A stretch of 64,000 nucleotides of DNA, from NCBI RefSeq assembly GCF_004358325.1, contig NZ_CP037940.1, positions 62,001 to 126,000 of the forward strand, read 5' to 3'. Source of the DNA: Periweissella cryptocerci. Lineage in GTDB: Bacteria > Bacillota > Bacilli > Lactobacillales > Lactobacillaceae. The position numbers and the translations under genes are program-made. Positions within the stretch are counted from its first letter, which is position 1, and each line of letters opens with the position of its first letter. The notes beneath the pieces are model-generated. The model was not told the DNA's origin. It worked only from the letters and a program-made list of their open reading frames with translations, and made no database searches. Of the stretch, positions 1 to 8,461 are shown in pieces.

Positions 1-1728
1 GAAATCTTGTGCCTCTGAAAATTCACCTTCTGCCGGAATTACGTTACTCATACGTGGAAATACGAATATTGATCCAAACATATTTTTCCCCATCTGACTA
101 ATTAATTTTGTGACAGTTTTTATTCCAAGTGGATTCTCCTTATTGATGATTTCGTCAGCCTCATCTTGAATTAAATTGAAATATTTTGCTTCATCTTTTT
201 GAATCAACCCTTGGCTTAACAATGTTCTTTGTTTTCGCCCATGGTTAATCACATATGAAGACATTAATGAATACACTGCATAGTTTTGCGCACGAAATAT
301 TTCCCCACCCTTAGAAGCAAGTTTAGAAGTATCAAAACGAACTAATATTTCATCACGTAAGTCTGGAATAGTTGTATAGCCATCAAAAATGTCCGCACTA
401 TCCCCTTGTAGGAGCTCACGGAAGACTAACAAAATATTTTGTATTGCGAGTTGTTCTTCGTGTGTTTTACGACGACTTGTGACAATTTCTGTTTCAACGA
501 AATCAACAAATGTTTCTAGCGTTGGATAATCACTGTTACTTTTCAAGAAAATTTTTATATTTTGTGGATTATCCCGTGGACTCGGATCCCACATACCCTG
601 TTGAATGTAGAAGTTTGTTAATAATTCACGCATCATTGCTAAATCATAAGCAGTCGCTTGTGTCCGTCCTTCTGCATCAACCCATAAAACGGAAAAAATC
701 GTTGTTATTTTGGCCACATGTTCTGAAAACGAGCCGATTTCGTCTGGTATCGAACCCGTCTCATCGGTAACAGTTGGATAAATTTGAAACAGGTTAATTC
801 GATTTTCACCACCACCCATATCAATATTTAATCCATTTTCATCATCAACTAGCCCCTTGTATTCATTACTTTTATCAAAAACCCACTGTGTATGGCCTGC
901 GGCGAAGTTTTGCTTCATCATCTTCTTTGCAACTGTTGACTTGGAAGTCCGGGGTGCCCCAATAATTAACACTTGTGGCGAAGAACGGTGACGGCCATCG
1001 TTGTAAAACTGATCAAACATTACTTCTCCACCGTTAAACGTTTGTCCCATATACGCACCGTGTGGGTCTGCTTGAAACGTTTGATTTAGATGATATGAGC
1101 CCGCTAAATTGTGCATCGTCACTGGAATACCCTTGTTGGGCATTCCTAAGCCATCATGTAGTTCCGGTGGTGTAAAAAGTGACTTAACTTCGTTGTCCTG
1201 TTCGTCAAAGAGTAATGAAATACCAAAACCATGAAGACTCTTTTTAATTTCACGAATACGAGTACGTAAAGCGGGCACACTATCAGCAAACACCCGAATA
1301 CGTACATACACTCGCATCATTATGTCATTCCCATTAACCAAGGCATCTAGTTGTTCCTGGTTAAGCTGCCAATTGGTTAATGCCATCGTTTGGTCACTCG
1401 GACTTGCATTCTTACTATTACCGATAGCAACGTCTCTGTCGATGTTAACTGCCCGTTCAACGGCATCTTGAGCTTTACGCTGATTTTCTGGGGCTACTGA
1501 AAGCCAACTCATTGTATCTGGCAATTCTGCAACCTTACGTAGCCAACCACGCCCTAACCGCTGTTTAGGAAGCCCTGTCACTTCAAGTGTCACTGAATAT
1601 CCATCTGAACCTTGGACAAAATCACTATGCACGATTAATCCACCTTCTGGCTGAGTTTCAGTTATTAAATTCAAGTCAGTTCCATTACCGATTAATTTTC
1701 TAGTGTTCTTCTTAGTTAAAACTGCCAT
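1..1728 (-). CDS. VirB4-like conjugation ATPase, C-terminus cut by window edge
   Basis: Main energising ATPase of a Gram-positive type IV secretion (conjugation) channel, acting at the inner face of the membrane. The visible 576 residues hold a VirB4 middle region followed by the ATPase core. The P-loop near residue 258 reads GAPRTSKST, with Ser in place of the usual second Gly before Lys. The Walker B LIQDEAD near residue 524 is intact. The ATG at 1728 lies 1 nt after the stop of the upstream gene, so the two are translationally coupled. The protein lacks an obvious VirB4 N-terminal domain, which seems to be encoded by the separate upstream gene. The 3' end lies outside the window. Confidence 0.85.
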   Translation of the reverse strand, partial: MAVLTKKNTRKLIGNGTDLNLITETQPEGGLIVHSDFVQGSDGYSVTLEVTGLPKQRLGRGWLRKVAELPDTMSWLSVAPENQRKAQDAVERAVNIDRDVAIGNSKNASPSDQTMALTNWQLNQEQLDALVNGNDIMMRVYVRIRVFADSVPALRTRIREIKKSLHGFGISLLFDEQDNEVKSLFTPPELHDGLGMPNKGIPVTMHNLAGSYHLNQTFQADPHGAYMGQTFNGGEVMFDQFYNDGRHRSSPQVLIIGAPRTSKSTVAKKMMKQNFAAGHTQWVFDKSNEYKGLVDDENGLNIDMGGGENRINLFQIYPTVTDETGSIPDEIGSFSEHVAKITTIFSVLWVDAEGRTQATAYDLAMMRELLTNFYIQQGMWDPSPRDNPQNIKIFLKSNSDYPTLETFVDFVETEIVTSRRKTHEEQLAIQNILLVFRELLQGDSADIFDGYTTIPDLRDEILVRFDTSKLASKGGEIFRAQNYAVYSLMSSYVINHGRKQRTLLSQGLIQKDEAKYFNLIQDEADEIINKENPLGIKTVTKLISQMGKNMFGSIFVFPRMSNVIPAEGEFSEAQDF

Positions 1729-1729
1729 G

Positions 1730-2359
1730 TTAATTGCCTCTCGTTAGCATATTGTTAGGATTGTTGAATTGCTTTAAAATTCGTATCTTGTCTTCGACCG
1801 ATAGCTCTTGGAGCTGTACTGCAACTCCACCATTTTTTAAAGCATTCTCCCGTAATTCTTTAAGTTGTGACTGTGAATCAGCGAACATGATAAAAGTGAA
1901 TTGTAAATGATCAACGTGCTCAACAACCCGACGAGCTAATTGCAATTCTTCAAGCGCAGTTTGTTGCCGTGCTAGCAGTTGGGCTTGCTTACGTTCATTT
2001 GTTTCAATTGCCAAATTGTCGTTAATCTCACCTAGTGTATTTGCCCAAAACGCTTGTTGTATTTTGGTATCAGCTGGCAAAGTTGAATTTAATATTGTCC
2101 AACCCTTTCCATACACTAATCCATACGCCTCATAGTCAGACATAACCGTTAATTGTTCATCTTCCGCTAAGTAATCCAAGTCATGCCCTGGCAAGTTAAA
2201 CATATCCATGAAATGACCATTAGTTAATAAAATTGAATGGTGGTCATCATCCAGAATAGCTTTGTATTGAAGAAAATCCGTAATCAAGAATGATTGTTGT
2301 TTTCCGCCTGAATAACGAACTTTAGCTACGTTGTTCTTCGATTTATTCTTAATTGCCAT
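1730..2359 (-). CDS. stand-alone VirB4 N-terminal-domain-like conjugation protein
   Basis: Soluble 209-residue protein without a signal or membrane segment. Its pattern matches the N-terminal domain that normally precedes the VirB4 ATPase: a short beta stretch with the ILLTNGHFMDMF segment, a LAEDEQ helix, then a long charged helical region (residues about 110-165), a TFIMFADS strand and a closing NNPNN. The next gene starts 1 nt later and begins where a VirB4 middle region would, so I infer a VirB4 divided into two polypeptides. It lies 2 nt downstream of the VirB3-like gene. An alternative is an unrelated scaffold protein; profile comparison with CagE_TrbE_VirB-type N-domains would decide. 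Confidence 0.6.
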   Translation of the reverse strand: MAIKNKSKNNVAKVRYSGGKQQSFLITDFLQYKAILDDDHHSILLTNGHFMDMFNLPGHDLDYLAEDEQLTVMSDYEAYGLVYGKGWTILNSTLPADTKIQQAFWANTLGEINDNLAIETNERKQAQLLARQQTALEELQLARRVVEHVDHLQFTFIMFADSQSQLKELRENALKNGGVAVQLQELSVEDKIRILKQFNNPNNMLTRGN

Positions 2360-2361
2360 AT

Positions 2362-2715
2362 TTATTCTGACCTCTCAAAAATTTGATTATAAGGAATCAC
2401 ATTGAAGTGCCGCTTCTTCCGACCGTTGCGCAAATCAAACAGTATTTCATCAAACACAATCAAGTTCTTTTTACCTGGGGCTGGCATTATTAAAAAGAAC
2501 CCAAATAATATGCCAATTGCCATGAACCATAACTTTCCAAAACTCCATCCAAATGGAAATAGTTTAAGTAACTGCCAACAAATCGTTACCATAAATCCAA
2601 TAATTCCAAGCGCCTTAAGAGAAAACCAAAAGAACGGTTTAAATTGACGCCAAATATCAGTTGCCCCGGTGAAACTATCATAATTTGTGGACTTTGTATT
2701 TTCGATTGAATCCAT
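2362..2715 (-). CDS. VirB3/PrgI-like small membrane conjugation protein
   Basis: 117 residues with two closely spaced hydrophobic helices (about residues 28-50 and 60-80) and a basic cytosolic tail (RNGRKKRHF). Size, topology and position directly before the VirB4 genes match the VirB3/PrgI component of Gram-positive transfer systems, which docks VirB4 to the membrane. The ATG at 2715 follows a GAGAGGG ribosome site. It is the first gene after a terminator and a new promoter. The family assignment rests on topology and context, not on a diagnostic motif. Confidence 0.6.
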   Translation of the reverse strand: MDSIENTKSTNYDSFTGATDIWRQFKPFFWFSLKALGIIGFMVTICWQLLKLFPFGWSFGKLWFMAIGILFGFFLIMPAPGKKNLIVFDEILFDLRNGRKKRHFNVIPYNQIFERSE

Positions 2716-2760
2716 TTTTCATTAACCCTCTCTAAACTTAATACGGTAAAGATACAGCAA

Positions 2761-2803
2761 TTAATATGGTTTACAAAAAATGTGAAAAATTTTGGGACAA
2801 AAA
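2761..2803 (-). promoter_or_regulatory. promoter of the VirB3-VirB4 segment with shared 21-bp box
   Basis: On the minus strand, TTTTCA (2783-2788) and TATTAA (2761-2766) are spaced 16 bp apart. The -35 element sits inside a 21-bp segment (2783-2803) that recurs identically at 14186-14206, upstream of the first transfer gene. It also abuts the terminator at 2803-2834, so transcription appears to be reset here. Confidence 0.55.
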
Positions 2804-2834
2804 AGAAGCAATCACTTAATTGTGATTACTTCTT
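2803..2834 (-). terminator. hairpin terminator after the VirB6-like gene
   Basis: A 13-bp near-perfect stem (AAGAAGCAATCAC / GTGATTACTTCTT) with a 6-nt loop. On the minus strand it is followed by a run of T, so it can stop transcripts leaving the VirB6-like gene and divide the transfer operon. Confidence 0.7.
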
Positions 2835-2862
2835 GCTGTTACCTATTGTCACTTTTGATAAA

Positions 2863-5064
2863 TTAATACTCTCCTGGCATTGGTGGAATATCATCATCTG
2901 AAAAACCAATATCACTTGAATCAAAAACTGAGCTAAAATCATCCGGTGCAATTTTAGCTGGATTTACCCTTTTGTTTGGGTTTCCAAAAGATGCTTTCCC
3001 CTTTGGTTTCGAATCAATTTTTGCAGGTTGGCTCGGTACAAATTGGTCTTGTGGTGCATTAGCATTAGGTTTTGTTTGTACTTTGCTTGCCTTCAAAGGT
3101 GGAGTAACGGTTGATGGATTAGTTGCTGGATTAATTTTTGATTTTTGATTATTACTTCCACTTGCACCCTGATAAACGGGTGTGCTTTCAGTGTTAATCC
3201 TGTTTCCATTTTGTTGATTCACATCCAAATTCTGTGTGATTTCATTATTTGGATTTGACGGCCGTTTTGTACTATTTCCATTTGATTCAGGAGGTACGTT
3301 ATTTGAGTTTGATGCCATGTTCTCTGGTGCCCCTTGGTTATTAGCACTATTGGGATTTGATGCTTTTCCACCCATATTTGTATTTTGTCTATGTGGTGTT
3401 GTTTCACCGACAGACCTACTTGCTCTTGGCACTCCTTCATTTACGGGTGAATTAGGAGTAACCGAGTTAGGTTTATTATCAGTTGCTGACTCACGATTGC
3501 TACTTTTTGTTCCAACATCGGCCATTTTATAGCGGCCATCGTCAAAATTACTCGTGATTGATTGGCCAACTGATTTAACCTTATCTTTGGTTGCGCCAAT
3601 TCCATTAGTAATTGCGTTCTTACCGGCATTCTTCATACCTTCTGCTGTGCTTACAGGGTGTGATACCGCCTCGGCAACCCCACCAGCTAACTTCATACTC
3701 CCGGTACCGGCTTTAGCCATGTTGTTCCCAACTTTTTTCACTGTTCCTGGTACATTTCGAGCTAATTTCGCACTCGCCCTACCTGCACCCATGCCCAGCT
3801 TTCCAACACCTTTAGCAACCCCACCAACACTACGAGCTGCACTGGAAGCTGCCAAAAACTGTTGTGCCGCGGCACCGTGGTTTTGAGAGGCACCAGTCCA
3901 TTCTTCGAACTTGGATAAGCCACTCATAACTACTGTAAACGCTGCTAACATCGCCGTAATATACAATAATGTTCTGGTAGTCTGACTAACTTCCCAAGCT
4001 TGCATCGTCTGGTTAACAAATTTCAGCCAGACTCTAAACATAAAGATAGCAAGTGGTTGCATTGCAATCGTTACGAGTGAACCTTGCATAATAGCCCATA
4101 GTTCTTTTTTTCGTTGCCAGACGGCGCCATCAGTTAGGAAGAACCAAATTGCTGGTAAACCATAGAATGCTTGTACGAACCATGCTTTAAGCACAGAGAA
4201 CGTCGAGAATAAGCTTACTAGCATGGTTATGAATAATGTCACATCAATACTAATCCAACTCACTACGTACCTTGGATATGATTCCGCAAACGTATCACCT
4301 GTGAGCATTGCTCCTGAACCAAGTTTCAATACATCTCCTTTTGGATTATCAGGATTGAACTTGCTATCAAAGACCTTCATATCGTCATCAGATGCACCCA
4401 TTTTTTTGATTGCATCTTTTTGATCATCACCAATTCGTTGTTGTAAGGGTGTTACGAATAAATTATCAGCAGTTAGCTTGTTATATTTAGACGGATCAAT
4501 TTTTTTCGGATCATCATTAAAATCCTTAGACGCTAACATTCCCATATCTAATACATTGTCTTGAAACGGTGCAATTGCGATTGATTTCTCCATTGGTTGC
4601 ATGAAACCATCAACAGCGACTGTTTTAGCAGTTTGTCCACCCAGGTTAAGCGCCCAGGGCAAAAGTGTCACTGCAATTATTGAAACAACAATTCCAACCG
4701 GGTAATCTTTCCCTGCTTTGCCCTTCGTGACCCGATATCTTATTAATTGAACAGTCATCATAATGCTTGCAGCGCTGAGAGCTAGCGCAAAAATGATTTG
4801 TGCGTATTTGTACAGCTCGTTATCTGGATTTGCCCAGCTCGTCGCAAAACCGCCAAAATCAAACGCCTTTTGCCATGCTGTATCTACGGCATCTGTCACT
4901 CGATAGAAAAAGTGTGCTACTCCTTGTTGCATAGCGTCAATCATTGATGATGTTCCATTCGTACCTGGTTGTAGCCATTCAGACCATGCTTGATAAAAAG
5001 CATTGGTCGGCCCATCTTTTGGTACAGGGGTATTAGAAAAAAGTCTAAACGCTCCTACACTCAT
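2863..5064 (-). CDS. VirB6/TrbL-like polytopic channel protein
   Basis: 733 residues. Hydrophobic helices lie around residues 85-110 and 125-145 and form a cluster at about 260-390, the layout of Gram-positive VirB6/TrbL channel proteins. The last ~330 residues are hydrophilic: first an Ala/Gly/Lys helical stretch, then a Ser/Asn/Pro-rich low-complexity tail ending in an acidic segment. The ATG at 5064 has a GGAGGG site close upstream. It lies 36 nt after the coupling-protein gene and is followed by a terminator. The role in the mating channel is inferred from topology and neighbours. Confidence 0.75.
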   Translation of the reverse strand: MSVGAFRLFSNTPVPKDGPTNAFYQAWSEWLQPGTNGTSSMIDAMQQGVAHFFYRVTDAVDTAWQKAFDFGGFATSWANPDNELYKYAQIIFALALSAASIMMTVQLIRYRVTKGKAGKDYPVGIVVSIIAVTLLPWALNLGGQTAKTVAVDGFMQPMEKSIAIAPFQDNVLDMGMLASKDFNDDPKKIDPSKYNKLTADNLFVTPLQQRIGDDQKDAIKKMGASDDDMKVFDSKFNPDNPKGDVLKLGSGAMLTGDTFAESYPRYVVSWISIDVTLFITMLVSLFSTFSVLKAWFVQAFYGLPAIWFFLTDGAVWQRKKELWAIMQGSLVTIAMQPLAIFMFRVWLKFVNQTMQAWEVSQTTRTLLYITAMLAAFTVVMSGLSKFEEWTGASQNHGAAAQQFLAASSAARSVGGVAKGVGKLGMGAGRASAKLARNVPGTVKKVGNNMAKAGTGSMKLAGGVAEAVSHPVSTAEGMKNAGKNAITNGIGATKDKVKSVGQSITSNFDDGRYKMADVGTKSSNRESATDNKPNSVTPNSPVNEGVPRASRSVGETTPHRQNTNMGGKASNPNSANNQGAPENMASNSNNVPPESNGNSTKRPSNPNNEITQNLDVNQQNGNRINTESTPVYQGASGSNNQKSKINPATNPSTVTPPLKASKVQTKPNANAPQDQFVPSQPAKIDSKPKGKASFGNPNKRVNPAKIAPDDFSSVFDSSDIGFSDDDIPPMPGEY

Positions 5065-5100
5065 CGTACCCTCCTTTCATTTGTAGCTTTATTTTGTCCT

Positions 5101-8100
5101 TTAAAATTCATCTTCTTCGTAATATTCATAGTTTTGCATGGCTTCTAGTAAGTAATTGAAATTTTTATCGAATAATTTACGCATCGTGCCCCAATTATTG
5201 TACGCAGGCTGTCTGAATACTAATCTAATTTGACCTGCGTTAGTAAGTTGGTTCCGTACTTGACGAAGTGTTCCATCCGCAATGTCTTTACCTACCGGAA
5301 GGAATGATACTGCTGAATTCTTAATTATTAACAGAAGCTTGTCATCTTCGATTTGTTCAGCCGATAAGAATCGGTCTGTATCAGCTTGATAATCTTCATT
5401 AACATGTAGGTCGTCTTCAATTTCACTAACAGCATCATCACCAGAAATTTCCCCATAGGCACTAATTTTGTCTAACAAGATTCCCAAATTATCACCGAAC
5501 AATTCCTTCATAACACCCCAACGGTTATTCTCTGGCGTTTTGAAGAATAATGCAGGGTCTTTGTCTAGTGCGACACGGTAAGCTTTTGTTTCAGGATTAC
5601 TAATCTTACTCAATGTTTTAGTTAAACTCTTAATTTGCGGCTTAATAATACTATTGAGTAACTTATTGTCCTCGAATTGATACTGCATCAAGAATTCATC
5701 ATTATCATTGTGTTCGGTCACACGATTATCAAGTGTTCCAATATTAACTTCTTCCTCAACTCCATTTTCGCCATAGATAAAGCCAGTTTCTGTGAATTCA
5801 AGTCGTTCACCAACTTCATCAGCTAGCAATTTAAGTTCTGGAAGGAAGTTTTCTCGTAGGTCGAACATCGTTAAGTCCGCATGTTCCGCATCTAATTTCA
5901 AATCGGCAACATAATGGTTTAAGTTAAAGTTTCCTGTATCATTCTCATACCGATATGGCATGCGCATATTGTCGGAAGCAAAAATATGATTAGCTGAAAC
6001 TGAAAGCCCTCGCTTATCTTGTCTTTCAAGCGTTCTGAAAGTAATCATTTCATTGTCGAGTATCTTACTATTTAGTTCGTCAGCACTTAATAACGGTATC
6101 TTTTCTTCACGTAAACGACGTTGAACTTTACCCTTGTCACCAAGTCCAGCATTGTTGTTATCAACTAGTACCGTTTGTTGGCCTAACATTTTTGAGATTT
6201 GCTCATTTGTTTCAAGATTAGGACTAAGGATATGCGACCAAAGTAATGAATTGTCCTTGATGATTTCAGCAACGTCTTTACTATAATGTCGAGTCAATTG
6301 TGAAAGTGATTGAAAATACCAATCAAAGAATTGTCCTTGACCAAGTCCCAATGAAACCTTTTTATCAATGTCAGCAATGGCATTCATTTGCCCTGCTTCG
6401 TTGAATTTATAAACAATTTGCGTATCAAGTTTCTTCCGGTCAAGTAACGAAGCCCGGTGCGAGTTCACGTTATACATTTGATTAAGGAACACACTAGCTA
6501 ATTGGTTATAGGTGTTGTTATCAGGAGGAGTGACCAGAAATATTGCTTTTGGTCGTTCAGCGTATCTAACTTCAACGCTGTTCGCCGTAATTTTGTCATC
6601 AGTTGACGAAAAATCCGTGATTTGAATTTCTTTAAGGACTAATTCTTTAGAATATGGATCACGCGTTAACTTACTACCAATATGTTCATACTGTTTAGTA
6701 GCTTGTATTAACATGTTAGTATCTAGAGGATTGAAGTCACGGTGCTCGAATGTCGTTTCAAAGAAAATTTTGATTGAAAATACTTCGCCCATTTTGCTAG
6801 AAAATGGATATTTTAAAAAGCCAACTCGGGTTAATTGTTGCTTTGCTCGTTCAACTATTTCACCAGCATCATTCATAATTAAGATTGAGGCTGTTTGAAA
6901 ACGGTATTCTGCCGGAAATTCAACACGCAGCACACGTGGAAAACCAATACTTTCGAGTGAAAATGTACTATGTGAAGTAATAGCGGCAATCTTTTGTTCT
7001 TGGTAAATCATCAATCCATCATATACAGAGGACAAAATACTACTTTTTGTGTCCCATGCCGAACCATCGTATTGAGCAAAGGCATCGAGAGCCATCATTC
7101 GCACTGTATCTGGTGGCATTTTCCGAAGAAATCCAAAGTAGATAGTCAACAGATTAATTAATTGACCATTGTTATCATTATCTGAACGAATAAAATCTGA
7201 AAACATCTTAGAAATATTAGTTAATGTCACTACCTCCCACGTCCCACGACGTTGCGCAATATCAAGTAACGCATATGCCCCAGATTTAATTAAACCTTTT
7301 GCCGCATTTGACCAAAAAGGATCAGATGACTTCTCTTGTACTTCCGAGTACATTGCATCTACAACTCGTTGCATTTCTTCCTGAACAGAATCAAATTCAC
7401 CTTCGCGTGCGAGTTCCGTTACCAAATACATTGGGTTATACCCAATTGAGTTCACGTAGTCCAACATATTTAGAACGTAAGTGTCAAAACCTTGCTTGCG
7501 TAGATATGGCAGTGCGATTGCGAAATCTTCGGCCTTAGCATCGTTATCAATAATATTTGGACGATTAGAAGACCGAGAGAGAATACTAAAAGTTGAATAC
7601 CCAATAGATTCATCTTTTTTAGTCCGGGACCCACCGGTGACCATACGAGAACTTGCACCCTGGGTTAGAAAGTAAAATCCCATGTAACCACCGGCGGAAT
7701 GACGTTGCTTACCCACTAGAAACTTGAGCCACCAACGTATTGCAACACCGGGTTTTAAAATAAGCAATCGTGGATCATATCCAAATACATGGCCTACTTG
7801 ATAACCAAAATTACCGGTATATTTTTCATTTCTATCTGGGACAAGACGGAACTGTTTAATCATTTCATCAAAAGTCGTCCAGCGTGATGCCATATCGGTA
7901 ATAGTCCCACGAAACTGTTCATACCATCGCCATGATTTCCGAATTATAAAGAATTCAATCAATGCCAAACCTATCAAAAATGCCAAGGGAAACGCACGAA
8001 TTAATTCATAGTGTGGACGGAGTGGATTGATATATTGCTTTACAATATCAAATAGCAACCATACATTTGCCCACCAGCGTTGCGTATTAACATTCATCAA

Positions 8101-8460
8101 TCCTGAACCGTGCAACTGTGACCAATTGTTACCAGTTTGCGTTGCAATGCCAATAGCTACACTCTCAATCCATACCGCAAACCTAATTCCAATGAAGTAT
8201 AAAAAGAATATATTAAATCCAATCAACCACCAAAATTGGCCACGATAGAAAATAATTGATTCATGTTTTCGATTTCGTTCAGCAATGTACTTCTTTCGAT
8301 TTCTACGTTTGGTAGGAATTAACGTGAATGGAAAAAAGAATAGCCCATTGAGCAAAAAATTGTATTTACCATCAGGTGCGAAACCACTGAAAAAATGGGT
8401 AATCATACTGAAAAGTGATTTGTTACCTTTTTGAGGAGTTCGCCCAGTTTTTATTGCCAT
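5101..8460 (-). CDS. VirD4/TraG-like coupling protein with degenerate nucleotide-binding motifs
   Basis: 1119 residues with N-terminal membrane helices (about residues 75-100 and 150-175) and a TraG/VirD4-type body. The conserved DPFWSNAAKGLI segment lies near residue 382 and the WYFQSLSQL segment near 700, as in coupling proteins that hand the relaxosome to the channel. Both catalytic motifs are altered. The P-loop position (about residue 273) reads GGSRTKKDES, so the Gly before Lys and the Ser/Thr after it are lost. The Walker B position (about residue 680) reads IVYKFNEAG, with Asn for Asp. An extra C-terminal ~300 residues is acidic. The gene starts 1 nt after the stop of the Clp-type ATPase, suggesting a functional pair. 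Confidence 0.8.
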   Translation of the reverse strand: MAIKTGRTPQKGNKSLFSMITHFFSGFAPDGKYNFLLNGLFFFPFTLIPTKRRNRKKYIAERNRKHESIIFYRGQFWWLIGFNIFFLYFIGIRFAVWIESVAIGIATQTGNNWSQLHGSGLMNVNTQRWWANVWLLFDIVKQYINPLRPHYELIRAFPLAFLIGLALIEFFIIRKSWRWYEQFRGTITDMASRWTTFDEMIKQFRLVPDRNEKYTGNFGYQVGHVFGYDPRLLILKPGVAIRWWLKFLVGKQRHSAGGYMGFYFLTQGASSRMVTGGSRTKKDESIGYSTFSILSRSSNRPNIIDNDAKAEDFAIALPYLRKQGFDTYVLNMLDYVNSIGYNPMYLVTELAREGEFDSVQEEMQRVVDAMYSEVQEKSSDPFWSNAAKGLIKSGAYALLDIAQRRGTWEVVTLTNISKMFSDFIRSDNDNNGQLINLLTIYFGFLRKMPPDTVRMMALDAFAQYDGSAWDTKSSILSSVYDGLMIYQEQKIAAITSHSTFSLESIGFPRVLRVEFPAEYRFQTASILIMNDAGEIVERAKQQLTRVGFLKYPFSSKMGEVFSIKIFFETTFEHRDFNPLDTNMLIQATKQYEHIGSKLTRDPYSKELVLKEIQITDFSSTDDKITANSVEVRYAERPKAIFLVTPPDNNTYNQLASVFLNQMYNVNSHRASLLDRKKLDTQIVYKFNEAGQMNAIADIDKKVSLGLGQGQFFDWYFQSLSQLTRHYSKDVAEIIKDNSLLWSHILSPNLETNEQISKMLGQQTVLVDNNNAGLGDKGKVQRRLREEKIPLLSADELNSKILDNEMITFRTLERQDKRGLSVSANHIFASDNMRMPYRYENDTGNFNLNHYVADLKLDAEHADLTMFDLRENFLPELKLLADEVGERLEFTETGFIYGENGVEEEVNIGTLDNRVTEHNDNDEFLMQYQFEDNKLLNSIIKPQIKSLTKTLSKISNPETKAYRVALDKDPALFFKTPENNRWGVMKELFGDNLGILLDKISAYGEISGDDAVSEIEDDLHVNEDYQADTDRFLSAEQIEDDKLLLIIKNSAVSFLPVGKDIADGTLRQVRNQLTNAGQIRLVFRQPAYNNWGTMRKLFDKNFNYLLEAMQNYEYYEEDEF

Positions 8461-8461
8461 A

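Noticed and set aside
510..770. 86-residue plus-strand reading opposite the VirB4 gene
   Set aside because: Lies fully within the VirB4 coding region on the other strand; no ribosome site and no protein-like composition.
2803..2834. Dyad considered as an oriT or protein-binding site
   Set aside because: The stem, tight loop and following T run on the minus strand fit a terminator better.
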